From positions 54,180,270 to 54,244,269 of the forward strand of contig CM048846.1 in the NCBI GenBank assembly GCA_026545225.1: a DNA stretch of 64,000 nucleotides, read 5' to 3'. The translations under genes were made by a program, and so were the position numbers. The notes below the pieces were generated by a model, which was not told where the DNA came from, made no database searches, and saw nothing but the letters and a program-made list of their open reading frames with translations. Source of the stretch: Cornus controversa (Eukaryota > Streptophyta > Magnoliopsida > Cornales > Cornaceae). Shown in pieces: positions 47,295 through 60,608 of this stretch (position 1 is its first letter; each line of letters opens with the position of its first letter).

Positions 47295-47852
47295 ACACAT
47301 ACAAATCAAATAACACAAATAAAAATCCATGCTTATAAATCCAAAGGGAAGGTGTAGAAATTGAACTTGCCTCTTGATCTTGAACAGAATCACTCATTCT
47401 CTCCCTCCTCTCTGGCGTCTACTATTCTCTCCCTTTCTGAGCGTAAAAACTTTCTATGCGTAAACAAACGACAGAACACTATTTTGTTTTCTCTTTATTT
47501 TTTAGAAATACCAATAAAATTCTAAAATAAATAAAAGAAAAATAAATATACACTTAGCCCAACACCTAAACAAGTGTACTCCAACCCAAACTCAACCTAA
47601 ACCCAAACTATCCCTAGCCCAATCTAAAAAAGAATTAATAAAAATAAAAGAAAATACCAAAGTATGGTCCAACCTAAAAATAAAATAAAACCACCTAAAG
47701 CATTTAGCATTTAAAATCTTAATAACCAATTTAAACAATTAGAGCAATTAAAACAAATAGAGCATTTAGCATTTAACACCCACAAAAATAAATAATTTAA
47801 ATAAATGAAAAAAAATTCAAATTAAATAACCTCATATTTACGGGGTATTACA

Positions 47853-48600
47853 TTCTTCCCCCCTAAAAGAGGAATTCACCTTATACTTGAAAAAAAAAGC
47901 TCTGGATACTTTGTCTTTAGTTCATCTTCCCTTTCCCAAGTGGATTCCGCCTCATTGTGGTGGCTCCACTGAACACGTACTAAAGGAATAGTCCTGGAAT
48001 GAAGGACATGGTTCCTACGGTCAAGAATACAGTAAGATTGCTCCTCATATGTTGCATCTGGCTGTAACTCAATCTCTCCAACCTCAATGTGCTAATAAGT
48101 ATCCTCATCCCTAAGAAATTTCTGTAACACAGACACATGAAAGACATTATACGCCCTGTGCATTGTGTCTGGTAATGCAATCTATACGCTACTGCCCCAA
48201 TCTTGTTAGTAATCATGAAAGGGCCCACAAAATGAGGTGACAATTTCTCCTTCTTCCCAAACTGCATTACTCCCTTCATGGGAGAGACCTTAAGCAAAAC
48301 CTGATCCCCCACCTTAAACTCTAATGTTCGAGTTCTTTGATAAGCATAACTCTTCTGTTTACTTTGAGCAATTTGCATACGGTCTCTAATAAGAGCAACT
48401 TTCTCAGAGGTGTCCTCAATGAATTCAGGACCTAAGAATCTATTCTCTCCAACCTCCAACCAGCACACCGGCGACTTATATGGGCGCCCATACAACGCCT
48501 CGAATGGTGCCATACCAATTATCTTTTGATAACTATTATTTAATCTTGTAAAGGTTCGTTTTTCACCTACAAGAACAAACAAGGGTTGGTGTGACCCAAA
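47853..48600 (-). mobile_element. Gypsy integrase C-terminal part (minus)
   Basis: The minus-strand frame shows GMAPFEALYGRPYKSPVCW, KVGDQVLLKVSPMKGV and FVGPFMITNKIGAVAYRL, the end of a chromovirus-type integrase. It continues into the polypurine tract and 3' LTR at 47852. Upstream parts of the element are missing. Fossil copy. Confidence 0.88.
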
Positions 48601-50659
48601 ACAAAAAAAGTGGTGTGCTTCTTGTCTAGGTTTGCTCTCCACCCATAAAGAGACACCATAATGGATTTGGGGAAGTCTTAAGAGGGGTCTTGAGCCGAGG
48701 AGTAGGAGTTTCGGAATCTCGCTAAAATTGCATTGTCAAGTGTTTTCAATTTCTCTATCCATTACTTATTTTTATTTGTGCATATTCCTATTTATTGCTT
48801 ATCACTTGCTCTATTTATTACATTAGCATTCAGTTATTTAAAATCAAAATATTTTTTATTGTTTATCAAAGACTCTTTCACCCCCTTCTAGAGTCTATTA
48901 TTGAGTAACAGGAATGAATGAATTTACCATATGTTGAGGGCATATATGTAACTACTAGAAATATCTAAGCATTTTTTTTTGTGCTAGGGACATTTCTGTA
49001 ACTTTATAAGCTAAGGGTATTTTTGTAATTTTATATGTCGAGGGCATATATGTAATTACTAGAAATAGCTAAGTGCATTTTTGTGCTATGAAAATTTCTA
49101 TAATTTTATATGCTAAGGGTATTTCTGTAATTTCATATGCCAGGGCATTTTTGTAATTAAAAATAGCTAAGGGCATATTTGGTATCTCAAGAATATTTGA
49201 AATTCAAATTATTTTATTTTATTTTGAATTTAGATTATTTAAAATTCAAAACTTTTTTTTCCAAAAATTTCATTTTTGAATTTTAAATGGAAATCTGTTT
49301 TATTTAAATATTCCATTATGTGAGAGATATAGTGATGATACAAGGGAGTTATAAAAAAAAAGGTAGAACTTTCACTTGTTTGGAATACAGAGAGGGAGAG
49401 TTCTGTTTTGGTTCTGCTCTATTCACGATCAACCAAGGAGACTCCCACAAGTTATCTAGAGGAAAAGGACATAGTGTTGATTCTTTTGAGCTAGAACGAA
49501 AAGGTGGTGGCTTAAGGTATATTAATCTTTCCTATATTTTTCTGTGTATATGCTACAGGTATGTGACCAGCGTCACACTGGGCACATGTCCAGCGTCTTG
49601 GGCATGAGCCAACATCGCTAGTACATGCCCCATAAACCATTGGGCATAACCCACCAAGCTGGAATCATGTCCAATGGTACTCTGGTCATGGTCATAAAGG
49701 GCTATTTGGGTCTAGCCCAGCAACAATGGGCACTGCCCAATGGGCTGGGCAGCAGCCTAGCCTAGTTAGGAAGTGTCCTGTTTTGTTGTTAGTTGGCTAT
49801 GGATTTTTTCTCTCTTCTGAAAATTTCAAAATTGGTCTCTTCATGTGCCTGGTGACTTACAAAGGAGTTTCGAGTAGATTTGATATCTCATCCATGGAGA
49901 TATATTTGTTTATTTTATGTATGCTTATGGATAGATGAATGTATGTTTTTATATCTTACATTCATATGATCCATGATATAAATGCTATAATTTAGTAATT
50001 ATTAATTTATGAAAAATTCTAGACCTTTGTTTTTAGATTGATTGGAGATTAAAAAGGAAATGAGTGTTTGTTTATTTTTTTTAAATACTCCAATCTATGA
50101 TTAGAAAACAAGTGAGTCTAAATTTTCTAGAAATAATAAAAGAGACAAATTAAAGCATTACTATGCATAAATAGATAAATTATAAAAACCCTCAAATATG
50201 TTTTAAAATATCAAGTGGGAGCGGTGTCTTGCAATACAAAGCCCCATGTCCACCATTATCAACCATAGTGTGATATTTTACCTAATCACTCATTGGAGGT
50301 TATGTAAAATATGAAACACAAGATTGGCTTTTCATATTGGTCCATTGAAAATATTTTTTCCCTTGGAAAGACTATTTCTTTTGGACAAATATAGAGATCA
50401 ATAATAGTATACACTTGACTTAGACTAGTAATTTTTTCCCCTCGGAAAGGGAAATCGGGAGTTATTTATATTTGGTATGGGATGCCTAGATAATATCAAA
50501 TAATAGGTCAAGCTCAACTAATTTGTGGGAGTAGTACCCCCTTCGGGGTATCACTTTTGTGGTAATTAACATTCTGATTTAGTATGCTATGTGGCTGAGG
50601 GACCCATAAGGTGCTAGAAATTGCATGTTTTAATCCACTTTTTCTTATGTATGTATGGA
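48601..50659. other. Leader-like sequence with degenerate repeats
   Basis: From about 48,945 to 49,170 a phrase of the kind GGGCATTTTTGTAATT recurs many times in diverged form. Around 49,560-49,760, GGGCA and CCCA motifs cluster. It may be the LTR and leader of the Copia piece to the right, but no LTR ends or primer site could be fixed. Confidence 0.4.
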
Positions 50660-51890
50660 TGTTGTTACAGATTCAAAATGTCTAATCCATTCAATCCACT
50701 TGCGGCCATACTTAACCAGAATAAATTAACTAGACTAAATTACATTGACAAGAAAAGAAATCTAGATATTATCTTAACAGCTAGGGGGTCTAGTTATGTC
50801 CTTATCACACCATGTCCTAACCCCCCTTCAAATGATGATCCTCCTGAGGTGGTTGAGGTCTTTCAGAAATGGCATAAGGTAGATGATATGACCCGTTGCT
50901 ACATTCTAGCATCTATTTCAAGTGTGTTTTAGGCTCAGCATATGCGTTACCTCACTTTTAGAGATATCATGCTAAACCTCAAGGAAATGTTTGAGAATAT
51001 TAGTAAGGTTTCTTGACATCAAGCCATGTACAACTTGATGAGCACTAAGATAGCTGAAGGAACTCCAGTTCATGATCATGTTTTGAAAATGATAGGTTTT
51101 TTAAATGAACTGGAGATCCTTGGGGTAGACTTGAATGGTGAGTCTCAAGTTAGTATGATCATAGTCTCGCTGCCTAGCTCATTTAATTATTTTAGACTAT
51201 ACTATAATATGAACAAGCTCAAGTACACTTTGGCTAAGCTTCTGAATGAACTACAGGCAGCTGAAGGTATGATCAAAGATAAGGGCAATATTTTTATGGC
51301 TTAAGTTGGACTCTTTGGATTTAAGTCCAATAAATGGGCGAAGAAACGAAAGGGGGCACATAAGGAGCCTAGCCTAAACAAGGAGGCAAAGAAAGGGAAT
51401 AAGGTGGTAAAACCTACCTCTAAGGGAGCTTGTTTTGAGTGTGGTGAGAAGGACATTGGAAGAGGAACTGCCTTAAGCTACTGGAAAATGACCACAAAGG
51501 CAAAGGTATATTTATCATTGAGGTATGTTTTGTGGTTGGATTTACAAATTCCTGATGTGTAGATTCAAGAGCCACTAATCATGTTTACAATTCATTATAG
51601 GGGTTTCAGGAGTCCGAAAGCTCAATGAAGGGGAAATATACATGGACTTAGCATCTTAGGTCAGGGTTGTTGTTCTATCAGTCCAAGTGGTTATATTGCA
51701 GCTTAAGAGTGGGAGGAGTTTGACTTTGGAAAACTGTTTCTATGCACTAGAAGTGAGACATATATAATATCATTTCTATTTCTAGTATTATTTTAAACAA
51801 TTATATTTTAGTTTTGGAAAAACTCTTTCAATAAAATTGCGTGGTGAAATAATAGCTTCTGGTGCATTAGTGATGGTATAATATTTGAAA
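50660..51890 (+). mobile_element. Copia gag-protease fragment
   Basis: Plus-strand fossil: gag N-terminus (MSNPFNPLAAILNQNKLT), YNLMSTKIAEGTPVHDHVLKM, a zinc-knuckle remnant starting CFECGEK and a protease-like DSRATNHVYNS. No RT or RNase H follows. It is broken and ends at or inside the F-box fragment. Confidence 0.82.
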
Positions 51891-52346
51891 ATATTGTTTA
51901 AGGCATGAGGGAAGCTTTGGTTTAAAATACTCGCCAAAAGATTCATCATCATGAAATATTGAGTAATACTCATCAATTTTGGAACGATCAGATTTGTAAC
52001 TGAGGATGTTATAACTGTTTTTGCTTAAGGAGCTTTTGAGATGTGCTTGAATGAAGGTACTATCAATGATTAGAGAGTACCATGATTTGCAGGCTGACCT
52101 GAATCGGAGAAGTGATTTTACCGGTAATTTAATGAGGATTTGAATTAAGATTTCTTGAGGGAGATAGTACAAAGATTGGAATTTGATGACTTTGCTCTGC
52201 TCTGTTCCTTCTCCTTGCCATTTTGTTTTGCCTGGATAATTGAAAACCCTAGATTTTGATTTCAAATCAAGAGACATGAATTGATAATCAGAAACCCTAG
52301 ATATTTGTAGTCTCAATGTCTGTCTAAACTTCATAGCAAAAAACAA
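51867..52346 (-). pseudogene. F-box protein gene fragment
   Basis: A 159-codon minus-strand frame with an F-box at residues 60-101: YLPQEILIQILIKLPVKSLL then RFRSACKSWYSLIID. F-box proteins tether substrates to SCF ubiquitin ligases through SKP1. The next 40 residues (SYKSDRSKIDEYYSIF, FKPKLPS) resemble the start of the associated beta-propeller region of plant FBA/kelch F-box proteins. The frame then ends, while family members have 350-420 residues. The last codons overlap sequence that looks like the adjoining Copia, so the gene was probably cut by that element. The first 55 residues are unusual for the family and may not be coding. Expression cannot be judged. Confidence 0.72.
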
Positions 52347-53279
52347 AACTTAGAAGACCTAAGTCAAAAATAGTAAACTCTCTCTGTTTTTATATAGTAA
52401 TTATTTCTTATTTAAGAAGTGTTTAGAGAGAGGCCTTTTGGAACCACATCCTTTTGAAATTTGGACTTGAAAAAGGAATTGGAATTGAATTGGAGTTGGA
52501 ATGAAATTTTATTTGTGTGTTTGGAATAAATTGAATTTAAAAGGAAAAGAATTCTTTTTTTAGTTTGGATAAAAGATGGGATTTGGAATGAAAAAAAAAA
52601 TATTATACCATCTTTGTCCTTATGTAAATAATAATAAAAAACTATTTAAAAAAATATAGCTATCCAAGATTGGCACACAAGATACATACACAATGAATTA
52701 TAAACCATGACCATCGTAAAAAATATCAATAAGGTGGGTTTATGTAATTAATGATCCAATATAGTATAACTGCTAGTAACCTAAACTTTTTATTTTAATA
52801 AAATAGCAAATAGCGGCATGTAGAGACATACTTTTCATTAGACAATCAAATAAAAATAGAGGATATATAATTATCCAAATATAATGTAGAGTTTTAATTT
52901 GAACACAATTATTTCATTATGTACTTTGCATACGGTTGCTTCAAGTTCTAGTTTATGATGTTATATATAGATATATAGACTAGAGACAAGAGAGTAGGAT
53001 ATGCTAGAGAGTAGGAAGATAATGCATAATTTTAATTTGCATACAATTCTTTCATTGCGTACCTTTTACATGATTATTTTCGTTCTAGTTTATGATGTTA
53101 TATATAGAGATATATGGACTAGAGACATGAGAGTAGGAGACACTAGAGAGTAAACTAGAGAGTAGGAAGAGGTTAGAAGATATTTAAATAAGGGTATATA
53201 TAGAATATTAAAAATATATGTTACGCCTCTTTCAAATTCAGTCAAATTCTGGTTTTTTGGATGGCATTTGAAACATGTA
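52347..53279. other. Sequence upstream of the F-box fragment
   Basis: AT-rich. Includes a two-copy tandem duplication at about 52,886-53,130 (unit about 125 bp with TTCTAGTTTATGATGTTATA). No gene seen. Confidence 0.5.
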
Positions 53280-54300
53280 AAAATTGGCTGTTAAAATCTT
53301 GATGGTCTAGGATACACATGAGTATGTTTGCCCAGATTTTAATGTCAAAAGGATCGACTAGGGCATTATTGTCAATTCACTTAAATGCTTATACTGAGTA
53401 TATTTTTTATGAATGATCAAAACTGTCATGTCTTTTTAAACATTCTTTCATGTAATTGCCTTATTATAATTATACATCTCCATGTATATGCACTAACCAA
53501 ATTGCATGGTCAATCTCGTAAATGTATCAATGAAGGGCATATTGGGAATAAATGCTTGGGCAAGAAATCCTAAGGGCAATTTGAGAAATTATGTGGTTAG
53601 GGTTTCTTATCTTTACAAAAGGTGAAATACAAAAAAAAGGCTCTCAATATAGAAGCGGCTGATATATACAGAAAAGAGCTCTCTGAGGTAAAGCGGTGCA
53701 TAGATAGAAATATAGACATAGAGAGTGAGAAAAAGAGAGAAAGACAGCAACCATGGCTGCTGTTTGCATCATGGAGCATCAGTTGCTACCATAGATTGGT
53801 GACCTCACGCAGAATATCGACTCATAGTCTTTAGCATCAAGAGAATCACGGTTCGTCCTCTTTATGATGCTCAAGCCATCATCATTAAGGGCATCCTCAT
53901 CTCAATACCTGGGCTCTTCATTGCAAAGCTCAGCAAACTACAAATTGATAAATCTATATCAATGATTAGAGGCACCTTCATCACATACCTTGAGTTTTGT
54001 TCACTACGGCTGAAATTGAAAACTCTATGATGGTCCGAAAAGCCCATGAACATGTTTGCCCAAGTTTTAATGTCAAGAGGATCTTTAAGGGCATTAGTGT
54101 CATTTCACCTTGATTGATAAGTTCGGGTGTGCTATTCATAATTTATTTAATTATCATGTTATTATTTTATGTGCACTAACCTAGTTGAAAAGACATGCTG
54201 GGTATTTAAATTGGAATGAAACTTTCGGAATTGTTTCTAGGGCAACAAAGTGTAGGGGTAGCCTTGGCATTTAATGTTGTTAGGGTTTCATTTTTAAACA
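53280..54300. repeat. Diverged direct repeat pair, possibly old LTR halves
   Basis: The phrase ATGTTTGCCCA(G/A)(A/G)TTTTAATGTCAA and the following 250 bp, ending in GTTAGGGTTTC, occur twice (from about 53,300 and 54,045). They are about 750 bp apart and strongly diverged. No primer site or tract was identified. Confidence 0.4.
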
Positions 54301-54979
54301 ATGAGATATTTTTTTAAAAGATGCTTGATCAATGGTGCATATTGCAACACTTTTTAGTGGTGTGGCTGCGATTTCATGGAAAATAGACAGGTGGCTTAGG
54401 GTTTCAAATATAATTATTTAATTTACCTAAAAGTGGTGATATAAAGAGGATGATATCAACTGATGGAGGTGTAGAGATCGTGACTAATTTTGGCCGATTT
54501 TACATTTTTTGTATCATAATTGCCATAAATGCATTATGAATGTGGGGAACATGTTTAGGAAGTGTTTTAAAGGTTTTGAAAAATTTTCGGAAGATTCAAA
54601 TAAGTTTGACTTTTTGGTCAAACCGAGGCCCGAGATGCAACTTAAGTGGGCCCGGGAATCCAGAAAATTCTCATAAATTTTTATTTTTGAGAATGGCTTA
54701 GATGAAATGTTTAAAGAGTAGAAAAAGTGATTTTGAGGCCGTAGGAGTTTTTAAAATCGAAACGGAGCCCGAGAAGGTACGTTAAGTGGCTTGGAGGCGA
54801 AATAGTCATTTCGAGCCCCAAAGCACTTTTAAATACATGGCTGAGAGTGATCCCAGCCATTTCACATGATTCATTCTCTCTCTAACATTTCCCTCTTCTC
54901 CTCTCTACCTTCTCTATACATTTCGGACCCGTTCGGCTTGGATTCAAGACTTGCCGAATTAGGGAGATATGTAGGGGAC

Positions 54980-56346
54980 TGATGTTGTTTTAAAAGTGTA
55001 AAATAACTCGCAAGTATACGAATCTATTAAAGTATAGATCAGCAAGAACGAGGTCGAACCCAAGAGAATGCTTTGAGAAGAAAAACTAATACAAATTCAA
55101 ATTAATTTAAAACTAATTTAGTTTAAACAAAAGTTGGTTAATTTGAAAGAAATTAAACTAACATGCAAATAAAATAACACAATTGAAATCAAATAGAGAA
55201 AATAACTAAGGTTTTGGATTCCACCACCATAAATCCATGAAACTTCTAATATTCATTTATTAATCCCCAAATTTAGAATAGCAATCAAAAAATCAATCTA
55301 TTGCTTACTCAAAATTTAACAATAAAGTACTATGAAAAATATATTAAAAAGATAGATAATCCTAGTGTAAAATTCTAAGCATCTTATGTATCCAATTTAA
55401 TGAAAAATATAAGATCAAAGATCATCACTTTTAAGAAATACAAACCCAAGTTTAGATTAATTATAATATTTTCTAACTACCACATATACATGATATAGAT
55501 GGTGAAAGAATTATAAAATAATTAATCACAAGAAGCGAAAATCATAATAATTTAAATCATACACATGGGAATCAATTAATGAACAAAATAACTTCACTTC
55601 ATTAATGGAGGTTTCCTCCTTAACCCTAGCTGAGGAGTTTAGTTACACATACTAGAAGAAGAAGATAACAAATAAATAAAAAATATAATGAAATAAAATA
55701 AATAAAACCCGGATTGTCTCTGTCTTTTCTGCTCTGGCCTTCACTTCTTTTTTCTCTTCCTCAAAATAGCCTCCAATTCGCCACTTTATACCCCAATAGA
55801 ATACATAAAGTTCTAATCCAATTAGGAGATAATTAGGGTTTTCCCACAGCCCTAAACAGGTGGATTTTTCTGCTGACATTCGGCCCAAGTTTTGACCCAG
55901 TAGAAGTCCGATTCATGAAATTTATGTGAAATACAAAAGTGTCCAGAATCAAACTTTGTTCAACTCACATGGAAATAAATTCGAATTGACGCTCAAAAAT
56001 AAGACTTTAGGTCTACTTTCCAAAACGGGATTAAAACTGGATTAAGTGCAGAATTAGGCTTTAGGCCCGTAACCTCCTTAAGCAGTTATAATTCTCTTGG
56101 ACCACTTTCTTGGGCTATTTTGAGTTAAGATATGAAATTGAATGGATCCATTTGATGTAGGCTTCATATAACCCTCTTGAATGTCTTCTTTAAAAGCCCA
56201 AAAGTCATGGTTTTAAGTGAAATAAGCATTAAAGCCCTGAAAAGACAAAAAACACAAAAATAGAGTAAAATCACAAATAAACTATTACGAAGAGAATAAA
56301 ATATGCAAATTAAGAGGCTAGAATGTGTAACATTCAACGCCGATCA
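54980..56346 (-). repeat. 3' LTR of the Athila/Tat-like fragment
   Basis: 1,367 bp, minus strand TGATCGGCGTTGAATG ... AACAACATCA. Similar to the solo LTRs at 27988, 44750 and 60609 in its first part but different near its end (GCAAGTATACGAATC phrase). Confidence 0.82.
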
Positions 56347-58310
56347 CACCCCCAAACTTACATATTGCTAGTCCCTTAGCAATAAAACAAAATAAAATTA
56401 AAATAAAGGAAACTAACTAAACATAAACTAAACTACCCAACTCCTCTTTCGTGGAAGAAACGTTTGCATTTAGCATGTGCAACAAGCCTTTGAACCCCTA
56501 GGTTCCCCCTAGTGGATGAGTTATAGTCTCGTGAGGGTTTCCAAAAATGTTACCTACAAACATTTAAAATTTCTGTTTAAACATTAATCAAGAAGAAGGT
56601 TACAATATATAGCTACAAACTTACATTCAAGAATAACTTCAAATTTTCAAATTCCATAATTCAAAGGAATGGTCCCCATGCATAATTCACATCAACATAT
56701 CTCAAAGTAACTAATTCTATCTCTCTCATGAAAAGTGAACTAGCAATCATCTCATGTAACATAACCCAGCTCTGAATATATTCGGTCACATAGCCCTTCA
56801 ACTCATTAGCTTCGCTTATTGAAATCATACTTCCAAACATGAATACATGACCCTTTTTTTTCTTTTTTTTTATTGCTTTATTGGTTGTGCAATGTTTTGG
56901 TCTATTAAGCTTTCTAAAAGATCCATGTAGCAAGCTTTCAGTCAGTGACTCCCAAACCAGATGACTTTAGGGCACTAAGAGTTAAGACACCTCGACAAAT
57001 CTAATTACTCGAATCAATCAGGCTACAAATCAAGACAACCAATGCTCATCTTTCCTCACCCTTTCACTTTTGACGTGAACACTCCGTGCTTCCTGAGGCA
57101 TAGAGGCTCGGTTACTCATGAAAATAATCAAATTGATTTGCTATTCATTACATTCTTTTTTTTTAATGAAGTCATGTAAATCACATCATCGGTACTCATT
57201 CTCAAGGGATACTAAGTAATATCAAGTATATGTAACCCAACAACTCAAAGCCAAAGTTTATACCCCACAAGATTATGCTAGTGTGCCTGTGCATGTAAGG
57301 AAACTAAAACCAATTACTCCAAGGCATGTCAATGCAAATAATGATTAAAACCACTTAATTCAAACCACAGTTCCTAAAAATTTAAAACATTTTAAAAAAT
57401 TGCAAATTAAACACCTACATAAAGTATTAATCCCTTGAATAATGTAAAAACATCGAATCTAAAAACAAAACAAAAGAAAATAAATAAAAAATTAAGAAAA
57501 TCAAATAACCAAAAAGACCTAAAACAAGAAGAAAGTTTCCCCCCATATTGCCATAAAGCACATCAAATGCATCGCCTCACCCCCAAACTTAAACTGTACA
57601 TTATCCTCAATGTACACTCAATACAAGAATAAAGAAGGGTTAGAATGATATTACCATAAAACGGAAGTAGTGGCAAGAAAATAGAGCAAACCAGTAGCAT
57701 GAAGGTAATGCGAGTACTCCCCTAAACTTGGATGCGACAGTCTATTAAAACAAACCACTATACTCCAACGACCAAGTGAAATAACATAGGTGAAAAAAAT
57801 ATGAAATATAAAGTAAAAACAAATTTTTTTTTTTTGAAACCTAATTTTCACGCGAAAACCATGGGTACTACTGTTCTCCCCATTCTCTGAACTGGTGGGT
57901 CCCAATTTTCCAAAGTGTATATGTGATAAGATATTGATTATCCAGACACCCTAACGTATAGAGTATAAAGGGGTTGCCTTTCTTTATTAAAGTCATACTG
58001 TATTGAAGCAATCTCGATAGTATTGGGTATTGAAACCAGACTTTAATAAACAGAAATCATCAACTTTATTAATCATATCACAAATTGTAGAATTGGTACT
58101 ACATACATAGTCAGAGAATGGGTGGCTATACCGGACCATTATGAATTTTTTCTTTTTTTTTTCTTAAAGAAACATTTAAAATTAAATACACAAACTAAAA
58201 GAAAAAAAAAGGATTGACACAAACTAAAAATAAAAAGACTTAAGAGCTATAAATCCTAAAACTAATAATGTACACTAATGATAAAAAGGGACTATAACTC
58301 AACCGATACC
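56347..58310 (-). other. Non-coding 3' internal region of the Athila/Tat-like fragment
   Basis: 2 kb of AT-rich sequence between the protease region and the polypurine tract. No envelope-like or other domain recognised. Confidence 0.55.
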
Positions 58311-59039
58311 TTAGCTTTCCATCTTGGCTTTCCACATTTCTGTGTCTATAAAATTGACTGAATTCAATGAAACATTCATATCCAATAAAGCATTCACATC
58401 TTTACAAGCACTATCAATATCATAATCACAGCCAAAATTAGTTAGGCTTGCCTCTACAGGGTCCTTATAACTAACATGGATAAAAGTATTTTGATCTAGA
58501 CTCTCTATTAAATTTAACTCACAACTATCTTCAGAGTCTGGTGGTTGTCGGTTTACATTAAAAATATTAAGCTCAACCAACATATTTCCAAAAGAGAGTT
58601 TTACAACACCATTCCTACAGTTGATTAGAGCATTTGAAGTGGCTAGGAATGGACGACCTAAGATGACAGGAATCTGGCTAGTAGGATTAGCTACAGGTTG
58701 AGTGTCTAAGACAATAAAGTCTGCAGGGAAAAAGAATTTATCAACCTGAATGAGCACATCCTCAATAACACCACGAGGTGCTTTAACTGAGCGATCTGCT
58801 AATTGGAGTTCAACCTTCATAGGTTTTAACTCACCAAGACCTAGTTGCTCGTAAACAGAGTAAGGTAACAAGTTGACACTCGCACCCAAGTCAAGCAAAA
58901 CTTGCTCAATTTTTTGATCACCTATGGTACATAAAATCGTAGGACATCCAAAATCCTTAAATTTAGGTGGAATACGATGTTGGATGATACAATTTGATGC
59001 AAGGCCCATTGAGATTAGATGAAGTGGAGTTATGCACAC
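58311..59039 (-). mobile_element. Gypsy aspartic protease region of the Athila/Tat-like fragment
   Basis: The minus-strand frame shows GCPTILCTIGDQKIEQ, LLDLGASVNLLPYSVYEQLG, GVIEDVLIQVDKFFFPADF and ILGRPFLATSNALINC, the pattern of the gag-pol protease segment of Athila/Ogre-type Gypsy elements. The motif is DLGA where DTGA/DSGA is usual, a common variant in this lineage. Confidence 0.92.
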
Positions 59040-60608
59040 TTATGTGCAATAATAGAGTTAAGCTTTCGCAGTACTTGAGGGTAATGTCATTCACGGGTTC
59101 TCGACCCGGGATTCGGGGCCTGTCCGGGGGATTCCCAGCAGTCCAGATTTTGGGACGTGACAGAATGATATCAGAGCTCTAGGTTAGAATACCTAGGGGT
59201 GACAAATGATGGTTACACCACGTGTGAATTTGAGAAGGTTAGACTAACGTAAGGGTTTGGACTTAGGGTTTACAAATTGCTTTCGTGTTACATGATTATA
59301 TGCTTACGTTTCCTTAACATGCCTTTGTGGACTAAATTGACATGTCGTGTGCAAGCATAATGGAATTCGGATAAGTATGAATACCTGGTTCTAAAATTTT
59401 CTTCTTGTGCATATAGAAAGAAATGCCTCCAAGAAGAGCGCGAGACATAGGCGCTGATGCTCCTAAAGAGCCAACAGAAGGATCGTAATTTATGCGCGAC
59501 TTGGCAGACACTATGAGAAGAATGGCTAGGGAAACCAGGGAAGAGGAGGTTCAGGCATTGCCTAGGGCTGACCTGAGTCACCAAATGATAGCAATGAGGG
59601 AATATGTGAAGTTTAAGTCACCTACTTTCGATGGTGCACGTGACCCACTAGTGGCAGAGAGTTGGATAGACCAAACTCACAAACTCGTGGTTGCTCTTGT
59701 AATTGATGAGGATCTGAAAGAGGGAGTGGTAGTACTTCACTTGAAAGGAGAAGCGGATCGGTGGTGGAAATTCATTGGGAATGTCCACAACACCGAGACC
59801 ATGGACTGGGAAACCTTTAAGGGTTTGTTCTTCAATAAGTTCTTTCTGACTTCGGTGAGGGACCGGATGAGGCAAGAGTTCATAGATCTAGTCTAAGGAG
59901 ACTTAGATGTGATGGGGTATGAGATCAAGTTCACATCATTGGCTCGCTTTGCCCCAGAGATGGTGATGAACGAGGAGCTGAAAGTGAAAAAGTTTGTGAA
60001 AGGACTCAAAACCTCTATCAGAAAGAGGGTATCTATTTTAGGCTTGAGGACCTACAATGAAGTGGTTGACAAAGCCTTAGTGGCTGAAGAAGATAACAGA
60101 GACACCCAGAGTTTATGGGACTCTAAACAGCAAGCCAAGAGTACGGGGCCATCTTTGGGTAGCCAAGGACGGAAGAGGAACAGGGAGGGCAAGTCAGGTT
60201 TTGGGGTACAGCAGCAAGCTCACCCGGTACCTTCATTGGCCTTACCTACCGGATCCTTACTATATTTGGTGTTGTGCTTTAATTCCCAATAGGTTGGCCA
60301 TTTCAGCAAGGATTGCCCACAGGGATATACAGTGCCATCGGTGCCTGTAGGGACAGTGAGGGAAAGAGTGTGCTTCTATTGTAAGCAGCCCGGACACTTA
60401 AGGGCTAACTACCCATAGAGATAGGGACATCTAGTGGTACAGGGTCTCAGTAGAGAGCTGGGCAGATAACTACAGTTCAGTCTGGCTTTAGGGCATTACC
60501 ACCATCCCAGCCAGCGCAGTCGGTTCAGGGATCGCGGGTAGCGAGGGGACCCACACCTGTTTCTTGTCAGCAGTCAAGGTTACAAGGGACTGGTCAGCAG
60601 TTGCGGGG

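Larger units (their letters stand above)
43801..47852 (-). mobile_element. 3' LTR of a Gypsy element (minus), with two solo LTRs inserted
   Basis: The right end, on the minus strand TGTAATACCCCGTAAATATG, is preceded by the polypurine tract TAGGGGGGAAGAA and then by integrase coding sequence, so this is a 3' LTR. The part 43801-47181 repeats copy A. Two other LTRs (44244, 44750) are inserted in an AT-rich spot. Without them the LTR is about 2.1 kb; its left limit is uncertain. Confidence 0.75.
54980..59010 (-). mobile_element. Athila/Tat-like Gypsy fragment (minus) inside the Gypsy LTR
   Basis: Right to left: protease region, a long non-coding stretch, the polypurine tract AAGTTTGGGGGTG and a 3' LTR (54980-56346) starting TGATCGGCGTTGAATG. 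It is the only copy in the window of the TGATAGGCGTTGAATG LTR family that has internal sequence attached. RT and integrase were not recognised. The right border is approximate and no 5' LTR was found. Broken. Confidence 0.78.
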
